DNA from: Blasia pusilla
Taxonomy: Eukaryota > Marchantiophyta > Marchantiopsida > Blasiales
DNA length: 64,000 nt
Direction: 5' to 3'
Assembly: GCA_050084515.1 (NCBI GenBank)
Contig: CM114272.1
Location: 40,920,001 to 40,984,000, forward strand
A program made the position numbers and the translations under genes. The notes beneath the pieces were generated by a model, which saw only the letters and a program-made list of their open reading frames with translations, ran no database searches and was not told the origin of the DNA. Every line of letters begins with the position of its first letter. The stretch's first letter is position 1. Shown here in pieces: positions 11,283-23,100 of this stretch.

Positions 11283-14200
11283 TTGAAGTGGAAGCTTGAG
11301 TTCCAAGGACTTCTGGGCCTTTCAATGAAGTCGCCGCTGTCAGAAATCTCCATTGAGGAACTCGTTGGAGCTCTGAACCATCGCTTGACCTGTGAAATGC
11401 GCAGTGAAGTGTTTAGAGACTAGTATCTGTGGCAGCCATACTCCAGCGTCAGTTTAAGAAACGGTCACGGAGATAGCGACGATCCAGTTTCCTCAGCATA
11501 ACATGCATCGTTCCTTCGACCCATCCTTATCAAACGCTAGTCAGTGCCAAAGGATGGACGAACTGAGGAATCTGAGGAAATCTAGAACAAATCTCATGTG
11601 ACCTACAAATTTCAATGCTCATTACTCTCACCAGATTGCTATGTTGAGCAGCCTCCTCTAATTGTGCCTCAGAAACCACAGAGGACGTCAAAATGTTGAG
11701 AAAGCATTGGCAAGAGTGCTTGCCAGCAGGACTGAAGTTCAACGTTGGAACCACAACAGAAACTACAGATTTGCGATCGTGGGTGGGAATGGTGGCACAT
11801 ACTTCGGATGAGGAGAGAACCCGAAGAAATTCCGTGTCCGGTGAAGGGCATAAGTGTGTATGATTATTCTTCTTCGCTACATTTAATTTGTCTGCTCCAT
11901 GCTCTACACTAGCATAGAATTCCCCTTCGGAACGACGTCTTCATGCCGATTATGGGCATTTTCGCGAGCCATAAGACTTGTTGTAATTGCTGGCAGGTGT
12001 AGAAGACCTGACGATATAGTGGAGAGAAGTTTGGGAGGGCATGGGCCCGAGAAACCTCTCTGAGAAGGCATGGAACCCAAACGAGAGAGTAAACAAGTGC
12101 GCAACCTCATCCCTTGCTCCCACCTACCTTACATTTTGTCGGGTCCCTAAGACATGGCTTCAACACCAACCCCGACAAAAAGGCTCCTCCATACTTCTGT
12201 ACAGACCAAAAGCTCAACGAATGGCAATCATCGGGCAGTACGGGGACCTCTAACAAGAACTAAGGGAAGCATAGTGGGTGCGAGGACAGTAAAATGGTAA
12301 GAAAACCGTGAAGTCCACACATGTCTCCTCAGTGGGAACTTCCAGAGATGGCAATTCCTGCGGACAAGAAAAGTGGGGCAGACTCTTCAATGTGGAGCAA
12401 TACTACTGGGGCGAAATTTTGAAGGACAATCAGAAAGGGTGGAATCGGTGAGCGGAAGGAGTAGGCGGGATACTGGTACGTTGATTATTGCAGAATACGC
12501 GGGAAGGAGAGGTGCTCGTTTGTTCCACTGCGACCAGCAGAGAGTTCCGGAACGCAAACATCACGGTGGAGAAGGAAGAGATTTGCAGCTCACCTAGTGG
12601 AGAAGGGTCAGGAGGGTGATGCCTTGCTTCATGCGGCGAACTCGAGAAGACGATTGCCTGACTACTCCTCAACCGATGCGAGTATTCTGCCGTCCATTTC
12701 GCTCACACAGTACCGTGTTCAGCCACGGTACCTTCTCAGCCTGGATTGGGGCCCTATCATTAGTCCTCATGTCGGCCTCCCTTCCTAGGTTTCTCCATCC
12801 CTCCCTCCCTCCCTCCCTCACTCGTTTGTCGTTCAGAGCTCTTGCACTATAGCTGGTGAGCAGACAGGAGTGGCCAGAGGATGGGCAAACCCAAACCCGT
12901 GGGAACGCAGCTATCGGCTAAAGAGCTCTCATGAGGCGTGACGTAGCTGGAAGCAAGGAATGCAGAGCAGAAGCTCGTAGTAACAAAATACAGGAGGTTC
13001 TACGCCGCTTAACACTGCCCGGATGGCTTCCACAGACCGGAATCAAAACTGGATTGTAAACAGCGAGATGCGCAGGGCGACAACCGAGGAAATGCTAGCT
13101 AACTACACGCCGTCGGGACGCTTGCAATCAGGCAGCTGGTGCAGCTCTCTTGGGGCCATGGCTCGTCAATCATGAGGCCACCGACTTATGCATAGCTCCA
13201 ATCCTTCGTTGGCCTGACCCAGAAATAGGAATCTGTCTAGCCCCCTAGGATCGAGGTTCTTGCAGCTCCCTCCCCATCTTCAGCTCGGCTCTGCTCATAC
13301 CTGCTGCGTGCGAACGACTCAAATGGGTGGCATATAGCTGGAAGCATAGAATGCAGGCAGACTGGGCACTCACGATGGAAAGGCTGCCATCGGGATCAGG
13401 CATTGAACGTGCGATCCGGCGAACTGACACAGGTCTCACTATAAAGCGCACTGACCTATAGCTCAATGACGCTTACACTGTAGCTCCACTCTCACCATCT
13501 CCACCCAATCCCATCCCATCACCTCTCTCTCTCTCTCTCTCCTCCATCACAATCCTCCACCTCCCCTTCCTTCCTTCATCAAAACCCTCGCAGCCACCCC
13601 TTCCATACTCGTACAGTATAGTCCGCACCCGAGCCCCATACTCCACTCGTCCTCTGGGATCGAGTCGCGCCCGCATAGTCGGAAGACATTTTCCGCATGT
13701 GAATGTATCAATTGTCGAATGTCGCGAAGAGCCTGCTAGTACTACTCATTCCGTCGACGAGAGCGAGCGAGCGAGCGAGCGAGCCAGAGGGGAACGAGTT
13801 CCACACTGGCTAAGTCCACTTCCTTCCCCTCCTGGGAGAAAATACGAACCTCCACGTATGGACGTATAATACAAGGTACATCGATATTGACACACTACCT
13901 GTACAAATCCTCTGTGTAGGACAGTGAGAGAGACTGAAAAGTCGTCCCCGGACACGCCATTGGACAACGAGTAAGGAGAGTGTGACGATTATAATCATTA
14001 GATTAATTAGTTTATGTATTTACAATTTTACATCACACTTAGGGGACAATTAAAGAGCGCTTGCTAAGTAAACACGTTGTTCTACACGGTTACTATGTTA
14101 GTATCGCGGAGACGATACACGTGGGTCGTACCTGCTTGACGTGTGTTGACACAAGCCACAGATGGCACAGATGGGCCAGATCTTGCTCAGGCAACCCAAA

Positions 14201-14760
14201 CCGCCGAGACTGGAATCTGGATTACGAGTAATGGTGCGGGTTCATGCGACATGATCTTTCGTAATGATTAGTAGTAGTCAGTGAAAGGGTTGTAGACTGT
14301 AGAGTCCGTAGACATCGACAGCGCATTCGACAGAGACAAAGGTCAGTCTGGGCCTCGCTTCGTACAGTGCACGGTCGTCGCTGCCGAGGGTGCCGGTGGC
14401 TGACTGACCACTGCGGGGCTTATCTTGTGATTGACGCCGGCCGGGACGCCGTGGGAGTTTCCCGCGATAATAGATCCGGTCTAACAAGAGTTCAATGGTG
14501 CTTTGGATTTATCGTCCGGAGTTTCTTCGCCGCCAGCGAACGAACGCAAGGCTCTACGCCACCTACGTAGCAACTGGAGAGTCGGTGGGGACAGTTCTGG
14601 AATCCATAACTAACCCGTGCTGGTGACGTTCACGACTCCGATTACGTTTAAGCACATGTGATCGCGGGTTAAGTTTTCTTCGTCCGACCTAATGGCTTTT
14701 TGCTGTACGAGACATCGGCGTAAGAGGCCGGCTTAGTGGTAGAGTCTCTAAGCGTAGGGG
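11283..14760. other. Region upstream of the ARM/TPR gene, no gene recognised
   Basis: Mixed-composition sequence with small ORFs (up to about 80 codons), none with a recognised domain. The first few hundred bases should include promoter and 5' UTR of the - strand gene, but no TATA box can be picked with confidence. Simple runs occur at about 13520-13540 (CT) and 13762-13785 (GAGC). Confidence 0.4.
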
Positions 14761-16280
14761 TTGTATCCTTCTCCAGCTGTGGCCTTCACGCATTTGACTA
14801 TTTTGAGTTTTTTTTTTTCCCTCTCCATGGATCCCATCATGTCCTTTTATTCGGACTTTTTTTTTCTTTTCTATATCATCATCTTTTATTTCGTTCGTTC
14901 AAATAAGTTTTCGATAATTTCTTCATTTAAGAACTCGTTCTAGGAGGACATGAAATTCTAACGAAGGGAAGAAATTTTGAAAAATGACGGAGAAATGTAA
15001 GTGGACCTTTAAAAAACTAGTGTTGGGTAAGAAAATTTTCTCACCTGAAAATGACAGGTGAACACATTTTTTCAAATATTTTGAATATTTTGGAAATGAG
15101 AATTAAAGAAAATGGAAGAATCCAGAAATATTTCCCATAAGGAAACCCTAACTATGAATATTATGAATCATTAAATAATTTTTTAAAATGTAAGTCTCGG
15201 ATTTTTATACCTACTTTTTAAAATTTAGGAGAATCCAGAAATTTCTGAATATTACTCTCACCTTTCTCATTTGATTTTAGAAATAAAAATAATGTATAAT
15301 ACAAATTTTGTGCATTATGAAGCTATTCTCCAAAATTTTATCGGGTGCGTCCATGTATGTATATATTTTCATGTAAACATGAGGAATTTCCATTTTCATT
15401 ACATTACCATGGTTTAAAATTTGAATAACTCTTAGAGTCTTATCTATTTCGAAAAACTCCATGAAATACACCTTGTTTTCACGAAATAAAAGTTTACGAG
15501 ATTATTATTAATTACGAAATAACTCATTTCATGGAGAATCTTTGTTTACGATATTTTCTTAAAGTTGTTTGTTTGAGGTAGGTATCTGACGTGCATTTTC
15601 AATACTTTGTCGTTTCTTTATTTAGGGAGTTCGCATTGAAAATCATTTTTTATTCAATATGGGCTCAAATTCACTAAACTGAAAATAAGTTAAATCTAAA
15701 AAGAGGCAATGATTGCGGTTCATTTATTTTTTCCAGCCAAAAATCATTGACACTATAAAATTATTTAAATATTCCCTCACAAAACTTGTGATTTTTTTCT
15801 TCAAAATTAGAGAAACAGGACATATCGTGGAACCTTGAAAGTGAATTACAATTAAGAAAAATACTCGAGCACCTTTTTCCCCTACGATGACTGCACTACA
15901 TTTTTCCATGAAGGATAATAATTACCTAGATCAACTTTTGGTGTATTTTTCTCTTCCTTAGGTTTCGAATCCTTGTGTTTCACATGGAAAACTACACAAA
16001 TATGGGATAATAAAATGTCGTAAGTGTGCCTAATTGAACTTTTAGAGAGAGAGAAGTGGTGGAGGGATTTGAGGGGAGAATTATTTATCTATTATTAAAA
16101 GAGGACTGAATTTGAGGTAACGACACGTAGGCATTTTGAAAGCCTTCCTTTTACGATCCATTTTTAAGGGATTTTTCAATGGCAACATAGGAGAGGGGTG
16201 CGGGGACGGCTAAGGGGAGGGGGTATTCAAGTAACTATGCTTTAGGGGTAGGGGAGGGGGCATTCAAATAATAATAATCC
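14761..16280. other. AT-rich intergenic stretch, no gene recognised
   Basis: Low-complexity A/T-rich DNA with short ORFs lacking any recognisable product. Confidence 0.4.
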
Positions 16281-17060
16281 ACATGTTTGAATTTTAATGT
16301 TTGAACCACATTAGATGGGTAGAAATAGTCCAAGTAGAAAAAACCCATAAGGATTTGAGTGAAATAGAAAATTAGTTTATTAAGTAATTAATAATTTATT
16401 TAATATTATAATGGGTGATTATAAATACTAATAAAAGATCATAATTTTGATAAATAAAAAAATTGTGTCTTAATTCACATGTGATGGAAAGGGAAAATAA
16501 TTTTAATGGAGAAGGAGTATATCAAATTTCATAGAAGGTTAAAATTATTCAGGGTATTGGGATATCATTTAATTTTGAATGGAGTATGTAATTACTTAAA
16601 AGAGTGAAATTTTATTACTCTTCTAAGATTTTAGAAAATAAGAATTATGTTTAAATTTTAAAATTAATTATGTGATTATTTTTAAAATTAATAGTATTAA
16701 TTCACATATGATATTTTGGGAAAGGAAAATGAATTTTAATTGAAAATGAAAATGATTTCAGTAATTAAAATTAATTAAGAAATGTTTTAGTGAATATGAA
16801 TTTGGTGGGAAGAGTGGAAGGGGAAGAATAATTTTGGTTGGAACTTTTAGGGAGGAATGTAATTATTTAGGGGAGATGGATATTATCTAACGGTGATTTT
16901 CTTACTCTTTTGAGATTTATAAGAGTGGAAATTCTACCTCAATTTTGAAATTAAATATATTTTGAAATTTTAAGTATAATTTTTAAAAAATATCATCGAC
17001 ACCCATTTTTAAGCCATTCTATTGAGGAAATTGTGTTAGGCGTGCATGGCACGAGCAACA
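16281..17060 (+). repeat. AT-rich dispersed repeat, copy 1 (Helitron-like 3' end)
   Basis: Matches 52618-53281 along its length. Both start ACATGTTTGAATT, then share TTAGATGGGTAGAAATAG, TTTATTTAATATTATAATGGG and GATGGAAAGGG. Copy 2 ends in CTAG followed by T; copy 1 ends around 17070 in TTAG followed by T, next to a GTGCATGGCAC hairpin. A 3' hairpin plus a CTRR-like end before T suggests a non-autonomous Helitron, but the 5' end is not defined. Confidence 0.5.
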
Positions 17061-17279
17061 TCTATATTAGTATGGGAGACTGCCTTCTTGAGTTGCAAAC
17101 ACCTCTCTGTTTGACACGTGGCAACTAGGCATCAAGAAAATGTTTCTCCTTATGCAAGCAGCAAGAAAGAAGTTGAATTTGTGTGCTACATTATTAATCC
17201 CTTTCCTTCACAAATTATACACCAATAAAAGTTCTTCAAACACTTTTTATTCTCGTGCATCGCACAAGCACCTTACTGG
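17061..17279 (+). mobile_element. Short non-autonomous Helitron-like element, 219 bp
   Basis: Starts TCTATATTAGTATGGG at 17061 and ends CTGG at 17279, preceded by the hairpin-forming CGTGCATCGCAC. It is flanked by A (17060) and T (17280). This is the Helitron signature: 5' TC, 3' CTRR with subterminal hairpin, insertion between A and T, no target duplication. It carries GCAAACACCTCTCTGTTTGA and GACACGTGGCAAC, shared with the units at 18278-18964 and 63681-63915. Confidence 0.75.
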
Positions 17280-18277
17280 TTAATTATTATTTTCGTGTAA
17301 AGGACAATTGGGTAAGTTAGATAGTGAAAAAAAAAAACAATGAGAGTATGAAATGCACAAAAATGTCTTATTTCAAACTTTGCCCAAAATTCTTCACGGA
17401 TTTTGCTTATAGGAACTTTATGCTTTGAGAAAAATTTGGATAATCTATTTTAAAAAATAACAATGTTTAATATTTTCAATTTTGATACTTATGGAAATAT
17501 TTTAAATTTAGGATGTTGGAAGGGAATTATTTTAAAATAAAATAGTGAGTTGGAAATAGATTTGTGCATAATAAAAGCATATGATCTTTTCTCTCACCAA
17601 AACCTATTAATTTTAGTTAATTCCACTAAAAAAATTTACCATGTAGTAAATTTCAATCTCATAGATGAAAATAAATTTTGGGCTCCTTGTGTTTTCTTTC
17701 GAAACACAAGTAAATTCTTTTTTCAAATCACATTTTAGAAGGAATTATGATATGTCATTGGAGAAATGATTTATATATTCGAATAATAACTTTCTTTTGG
17801 GGCTCCTTCGATTGTGGCTACTCCATGTTCATTTGCCTTTGTGCAAGTCCCATAGATCCCCATTCACATATAATTTTGAGAATAGTAGATGCTATGTCTC
17901 CTCTGCGTGTTTGATTGGATATGATGGATGTAGCGCCTCTCTCGCCTACCATGCCATGAGAACTTTGCTCCACCTGGTTGACTTGTATCCTCACTGCCGC
18001 ATGGTGGCCCAACCAACGAGCGACCAGGTCACTTTACTGCTTCTGTCATGTGTTGCAACTCAACGGAAGGGAGAGGGAATCTTTACTACATCATATTAGT
18101 GTAGGCTCATGCAATGCCCAGGTTTAAATTATCTCTCAAAATGATAATAAACTCTCAAAATTTTCAAATGCCATTTTAAATCAACTTCAAGCAATTCTAC
18201 AAGTTTAGAAGGCTAGCAATGTTGTTGGTTGAAAGTGCCAAGTGTCAAGAGGAGTTTTCAAAAATCCTCTAATAATA
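17280..18277. other. No gene recognised
   Basis: AT-rich, then a moderately GC stretch with a 100-codon ORF (17797-18099) that has no recognisable domain. Confidence 0.35.
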
Positions 18278-18964
18278 CTAGTAAGGTGCCCATGCGATGC
18301 ACGGAAAGAAAAAAATGTTGATAGAGCTAGTGTATAGCCCATGAAGGGAAGAGATTAATGATGTTGCACATACATATATATTTTTTCTTATTGCCCATAG
18401 CATGTGAAACATTTTCTTGTTGCCCGATTGCCACATATCAAGCAGAGAGGTGTTTGCAAATCAATAAGGCACTCTCCCATAATAATATAGATAAGGTGCC
18501 CGTGCGATGCAAACGAAATAAAAAAGTGTTTGAAGAGCTAGTGTATAGGCCGTGAAGGGAATAGATTCATGATGATGCACATAAATTTAATTTTTTTCTT
18601 GTTGCCCGTAGCATGTGAAACATTTTCTTGTTGCCCAATTGCCACGTGTCAAGCATAGAGGTGTTTGCAAATCAAGAAGACACTCTCCCATAATAATATA
18701 GATAAGGTGCCCGTGCGATGCACGCAAAATAAAAAGTGTTTGAAGAGCTAGTGTATAGCCCGTGAAGGGAAGAGATTAATGGTGTTGCACATAAATTCAA
18801 ATTTTTTTCTTGCTGCCCATAGAATGTGAAACATGTTCTTGCTGCCCAGTTGCCACGTGTCAAGCAAAGAGGTGTTTGCAAATCAAGAAGTTACTCTCCC
18901 ATAATAATATAGATAAGGTACCTGTGCGATGCAAGCAAAATAAAAAAGTGTTTGAAGAGCTAGT
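18278..18964 (-). mobile_element. Head-to-tail array of Helitron-like units
   Basis: The AAGGTGCC(C/T)RTGCGATGCA motif (the Helitron 3' end read on the other strand) recurs at 18283, 18493, 18714 and 18915, a spacing of 210, 221 and 201 bp. Each unit ends in CTCTCCCATAATAATATAGA, the reverse complement of the 5' TCTATATTATTATGGGAGAG end. The first unit has a full CTAG terminus at 18278-18281. Later units are fused 5' end to 3' end with one or two bases between. The fourth is split at 18964 by element D and continues at 46240. Confidence 0.75.
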
Positions 18965-19608
18965 TGTCGTGCCCATACATATCGCTACACAACATACATC
19001 GCTGTCACCGAACACACACATAAACACGCACGATCCCATGCTAACTCATGACATCCAAACAACGAGACAAGAAGTACCAAAATATCTCCAATAAAATGAG
19101 ATCCAATCTCTCTCACAACACCATAGTTCTCACATGTGTGCACTCTCACATGTCTCTGTCAATGTCAAACCAAACCCACTCTCCTAATGAGAGGCTTGGG
19201 TTACACACACAAGGCAAGCAAGACCATAGCTCCGCCGCCTCAAGCCAAGAGGTTCAACAAAAAGAGAAAGAGTTTTCAAGCTCTCTCTCCTTGAGGTATA
19301 CCCCTCCTCTCTCCCAAGCTCTCTCCATGGTAACCTATGCTCCCAAGTCACCTCCTTGGCTCTTGACCTGATGTAGGAGGTCAAGGTCCATTTACAAAAA
19401 TAGAAATTATATCATATGCTTAAAATGGTACTTACCTAAACTAGTAAGCTTCTCAATATGGCTCCAAATGAGCCAAAACGAAGGGGAAACCTGCTCTCTT
19501 AGGTTTCCCGGGACCTCAACAGGTCATCCTCGACCTACTAAGCTTGTCCTCCACTACTCACGAAGGCACTCTACTAGATCTCACCGATCTATCCTAAAAT
19601 ACGTGACA
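18965..19608 (-). repeat. 3' LTR of element D
   Basis: 644 bp, alignable over its length with the solo LTR 49379-50025 in reverse complement. Its outer 130 bp (18965-19094) is the block repeated at 19609-19739. In the - orientation it has a GGCTC..GAGCC inverted repeat just before a weak TATA-like CATATTGAG. Confidence 0.85.
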
Positions 19609-19739
19609 GTTATCGTGCGCATAAACATCGCTACACAACATACGTCGTTGTCACTAAACACACACACACAAACACGCACGATTCCGTGCTAACTCATGGC
19701 ATCCAAACAACGAGACAAGAAGTACCAAAATATCTCCAA
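19609..19739 (-). repeat. Extra copy of the LTR-terminal block inside the 3' LTR of D
   Basis: About 130 bp, near-identical to the LTR end at 18965-19094 (shared CATCGCTACACAACATAC and CAAGAAGTACCAAAATATC). It lies between the LTR and a G-rich polypurine-like tract (minus strand CTAGGGGGCG). The same layout occurs in A at 22787-22916. Confidence 0.75.
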
Positions 19740-19905
19740 TCGCCCCCTAGCTTGTGGTTAGGTCCCTCTAACTCCAGATAGCCATCTATCCCTACCTACC
19801 ATGACATACATCTCTCGGACGCTAAGAGCAAGAAGGTCGGGTGCTCATGTGGCCCCATCGTTAGTCGCCTTTTTGTCATCCATGTCACAAACACAAGTCG
19901 GAATG
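19740..19905 (-). other. 3' untranslated end of element D with polypurine-like tract
   Basis: On the - strand the G-run at the 19740 end is followed directly by the LTR-block copy, as expected of a plus-strand primer. The rest is non-coding and matches A at 22917-23100. Confidence 0.45.
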
Positions 19906-20775
19906 TAGAACTACCTACTCTATGTACATCTAGGACACATCCATCATCCCTGAGGAACCCTAATGAGAGGTGGCGTCAAACATGCCATATGCCATCCTCT
20001 CGAACATCCATCACAGACTAGCATAGTGGCTGCACCATGGGCGGAACCACACAACATACACCGCAAGCCTGTAGGAACTATTGCTAAGCTCAGATCAACT
20101 GTACTGTCAATATTTGGAAGATGATATGGCGCACAATTACGCATATGGTCCTTCCAAACCATACCATCGCGTCCCTCCAATAAGAAAACATCGGATGGCA
20201 AAACCTCACGCACTCTCAAGATGGTCCGCCTTGCAGTCACATCCAACGTCGTGAGTGCCATCTATTGCAAGTAGACATAGTCTCCCTGATGAAACCTCCG
20301 GATAGTAGATCGATAACCACCTCCTCGAATAGTCACATACCTCAACGTATCCCGATGTTGCGCAATCGCCAAGTTCTCAAACGCCATGGGCATCATTCTC
20401 CGAAACAACTCGGCCCTTTGAGAACATGTTCGCATCCATACATCAGGGCCATCAAGGTTCAACACCTCACCAACATCTCGACAAATGGCCATAGGTAAAT
20501 ATGGCTCTCGGTCATAAAACAACAAGTACGGTGAGAAAGACACTAAGGATGCGTGCCTGCTGAATTTGTATCCCATCGCTAACCATGGCAATTGAAGGCC
20601 CCAATCTCCTAGGTGACTTCTTTGCAAGCCATACTTGCGTAGTTCTCTCTTCACCGTCTGCACAACTCACTCCGCTAGTCTATCCGCCTCAGGATGATCT
20701 CGCAAAGTAGTGCAGTGGTCGATCAGTGCCTAATTACACAAGGCCTGAAACTTCCCGCGGTACTCTGTACCCTGG
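19906..20775 (-). pseudogene. Element D integrase C-terminal part with PHD finger
   Basis: Reads from the DQGT part of the integrase core (cut at 20775) through the QTVKRELRKYGLQR, LPWLAMGYKFSR and YLPMAICRDVGEVL segments typical of gypsy integrases. A C-terminal zinc finger follows: CMLC, then CDGC, WHMAC and WMCPRC. Spacing C-x2-C-x11-C-x2-C-x4-H-x2-C-x(n)-C-x2-C fits a PHD finger. Stops interrupt it: TGA just after the catalytic-Glu segment (about 20665), and TGA between the PQG and WMC parts of the finger. All eight zinc ligands are still encoded. The upstream half of the gene is not adjacent, having been cut by element C. Confidence 0.75.
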
Positions 20776-21837
20776 TCTGGTCAGACATGACATATGCCAC
20801 CCTCGAGAAAAACCATCACATACCAACATGGTGGCTGTACCCCTCGCAGATCCGCACAACATACACCTCAAACCTGCAGGTACCACGGCCAAGCTCGGAT
20901 CCACCGTCCTATCTACGTTCGGAAGATGACATGGCACACAATTGCGCACATGATCCTTCCAAACCATACCATCCCGTCCCTCCAATATGAGAACTCCGGT
21001 CGGTAATACCTCGCGCACACGTAGGATCATGCGCCCTATAGTGACATCTAGCGTCGTGGGTGCCGCCTGCTGTAAATACACGTAATCTCCAGGATGGAAC
21101 CTCCTAATCCCTGGACGATAACCTCCTCCACAAATGGTCACGTACCTCAATGTATCTCTATGCTGAGAAATAGCTAAGTTCTCAAAGGCCATAGGCATAA
21201 CTCTACGAAAAACCTCGGCCCTCTGAGAACATGATTGTACCCAAACATCTGGATCATCAAGATCTAACACCTCCGCCATGTCACCTCGAATCGCTGCAGG
21301 TAAATCTGGCTCTCTCCCAAAGAGCAAAAAGTACGGTGAAAATGACGCCAAGGATGCCTGCCGACTAAAGCGATAACCCATAGCCAACCATGGCAAATAT
21401 AGGTCCCACTCCCTCAACTGTCCCCGCTGCAATCCATACTTGCGCAATCCTCTCTTCACCGTCTGTACCACTCTCTCCGCCAACCCATCCGCCTTAGGAT
21501 GATCTCTGGACGTGGTGCGGTGATCTATCAGCGCCTGATCACACAAGGCTTGAAACTCTCCCTTGAACTCGGTACCCTGGTCAGTCAATACCTCTGCCGA
21601 TGCACCAAAGTGACTAAGCACACGATCTAGAAATGCATAAGTCGTTCCCTTTCTTTCCTTGTCTGGTAGTGCCACCAACTCTATCCACTTGTAGAAATGC
21701 TCCTCCATGACCAACGCGTACCTATGATGATGCCCCGTCAATGGCAAAGGTCCCGCAAAGTCTAAACTCCACCGATAACCTAAACCCATAATCGGAAAAG
21801 GATGTAACTGCGGAGTGGGCAACCCCTAACCGATCTC
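20776..21837 (-). pseudogene. Element C integrase with truncated PHD finger
   Basis: The longest integrase frame in the window; an ORF of 362 codons starts at 21822. Core catalytic residues by eye (ORF numbering): D21 in SLDFAGP, D81 in TDQGTEF and E116 in DGLAERV, with 34 residues between the second Asp and Glu, one fewer than usual. The C-terminal region has YRPGIRRFHPGDYVYLQ, an SH3-like segment, then the finger CMLC..VCDGF..WHMSC. The fourth Cys is Phe, and the last CxxC is lost at the 20776 break. The integrase N-terminal HHCC domain is absent because of the deletion at about 21838. Confidence 0.8.
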
Positions 21838-22140
21838 TGTAAAATGGGTGAGGACGTCAACCTATCCTTGAGCTCCTAAAATGCTCGCTCCTGATCATCT
21901 CCCCACAACCAAACCTGATCAAGTCTCGTCAACAAGGTCAAAGACTTTGCGATCGCACTAAAACCCTTGACATACCGTCCATAGAAGTTCGCCTAGTGCA
22001 AGAAATGCTTGGACTCGACTCACATCTGTAGGGCGTGGAATCTGTGCAATAGCCTCTACCTTCGTCTGCTGAACGCCTAACCCACTCGGGTATATGGTGT
22101 GTCCTAAGTACTCAATCTGCTCCTGAAAGAATCTGCACTT
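21838..22140 (-). pseudogene. Element C reverse transcriptase, C-terminal part
   Basis: Encodes the CRFFQEQIEYLGHTIYPSG segment and the IPRPTDVSRVQAFLALGE segment that follow the RT catalytic site in gypsy elements. It continues the frame broken at 31795 by element A: GCACTT here and ACTTGTCTGG at 31791 are the two sides of the site. At about 21838 it jumps straight to integrase, so RNase H is missing. Confidence 0.75.
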
Positions 22141-22783
22141 TGTCGTGCATATACACATTGCTACACAACATACATCGCTATCACTAAACACACACACAAA
22201 CACGCACGATCCCATGCTAACTCATGGCATCCAAACAACGAGACAAGAAGTACCAAAATATCTCCAATAAAGTAAGATCCAATCTCTCTCTACACAATCT
22301 CACAACATAGCTCTCAAAGGTGTGCACTCTATCTCATGTCAAACCAAACCCACTCTCCTAATGAGAGGTTTGGGTTACACTCACAAGGTAAGGGACCATA
22401 GCTCCGCCGCCTCATGCCAAGAGGTTCAACAAAGAGAGAATGAGCTCTCAAGCTTTCTCTCCTTGGGATATATACCCCTCCCCTCTCCCAAGCTCTCTCC
22501 ATGGTAACCTATTCTCCCAAGTCACCTCTTTGGCTCTTGACCTGATGTAGGAGGTCAAGGGCCACTTAACAAAAATAGAAAGTCGATCATATACTCAAAA
22601 TGGTACTTATCTAAAATAGTAAGTTCCTCAATATGGCTCCAAATGAGCCAAAACGAAGGGGAAACCTACTCTCTCAGGTTTCCTGGGGCCTCAACAGGTC
22701 ATCCTCGACCTCTTGGGCCTGTCCTCCAATACTCTTGAAGACGCTCTACTAGATCTCACCGATCTATCCTAAAGGACGTGACA
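22141..22783 (-). repeat. 3' LTR of element A
   Basis: 643 bp, TG...CA ends, alignable over its full length with 18965-19608 and with the solo LTR 49379-50025. Confidence 0.85.
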
Positions 22784-22786
22784 ACT

Positions 22787-22916
22787 GTTGTGTGCATATA
22801 CATCGCTATACAACATACATCGCTATCACTGAACACACACACAAACACGCACGATCCCATGCTAACTCATAGCATCCAAACAACAAGACAAGAAGTACCA
22901 AAATATCTCCAATCAC
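22787..22916 (-). repeat. Extra copy of the LTR-terminal block inside the 3' LTR of A
   Basis: Repeats 22141-22270 with few changes. In element orientation it ends in CACAACA, then GT, then the LTR start TGTCACG. This is a U5-to-U3 junction with two extra bases, like the junction of a two-LTR circle. It directly follows the G-run polypurine-like tract. Confidence 0.75.
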
Positions 22917-23100
22917 CCCCCTAGCTTGTGGTTAGGTCCCTCTAATTCCAGATAGCCATCTATCCCTACCTACCATGACATACATCTCTCGGACGCTAAG
23001 AGCAAGAAGGCCGGGTGCTCATGTGGCCCCATCGTTAGTCGCCTTTTTGTCCTCCATGTCAGAGAAAAAAGTCGGGATCAAAACCTACCTAGTATCTCCT
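22917..23100 (-). other. 3' untranslated end of element A with polypurine-like tract
   Basis: Minus strand CTAGGGGGGTG lies at the 22917 side, matching the layout in D. Non-coding otherwise. Confidence 0.4.

Noticed and set aside
12041-12852. Short ORFs on both strands around 12-13 kb as small genes
   Set aside because: No recognisable domain, no splice-linked continuation, overlapping frames of similar length.
14725-14790. tRNA gene suggested by GGCTTAGTGGTAGAGTC
   Set aside because: Only an A-box-like stretch; no B box (GGTTCGAATCC type) and no pairing acceptor stem. At most a tRNA-derived repeat.
17797-18099. 100-codon ORF
   Set aside because: No family resemblance and flanked by repeats; length is compatible with chance.
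18283-18940. CRISPR-like regularly spaced repeats
   Set aside because: Eukaryotic context; the ~210-bp unit is homologous throughout, with Helitron termini rather than unique spacers.
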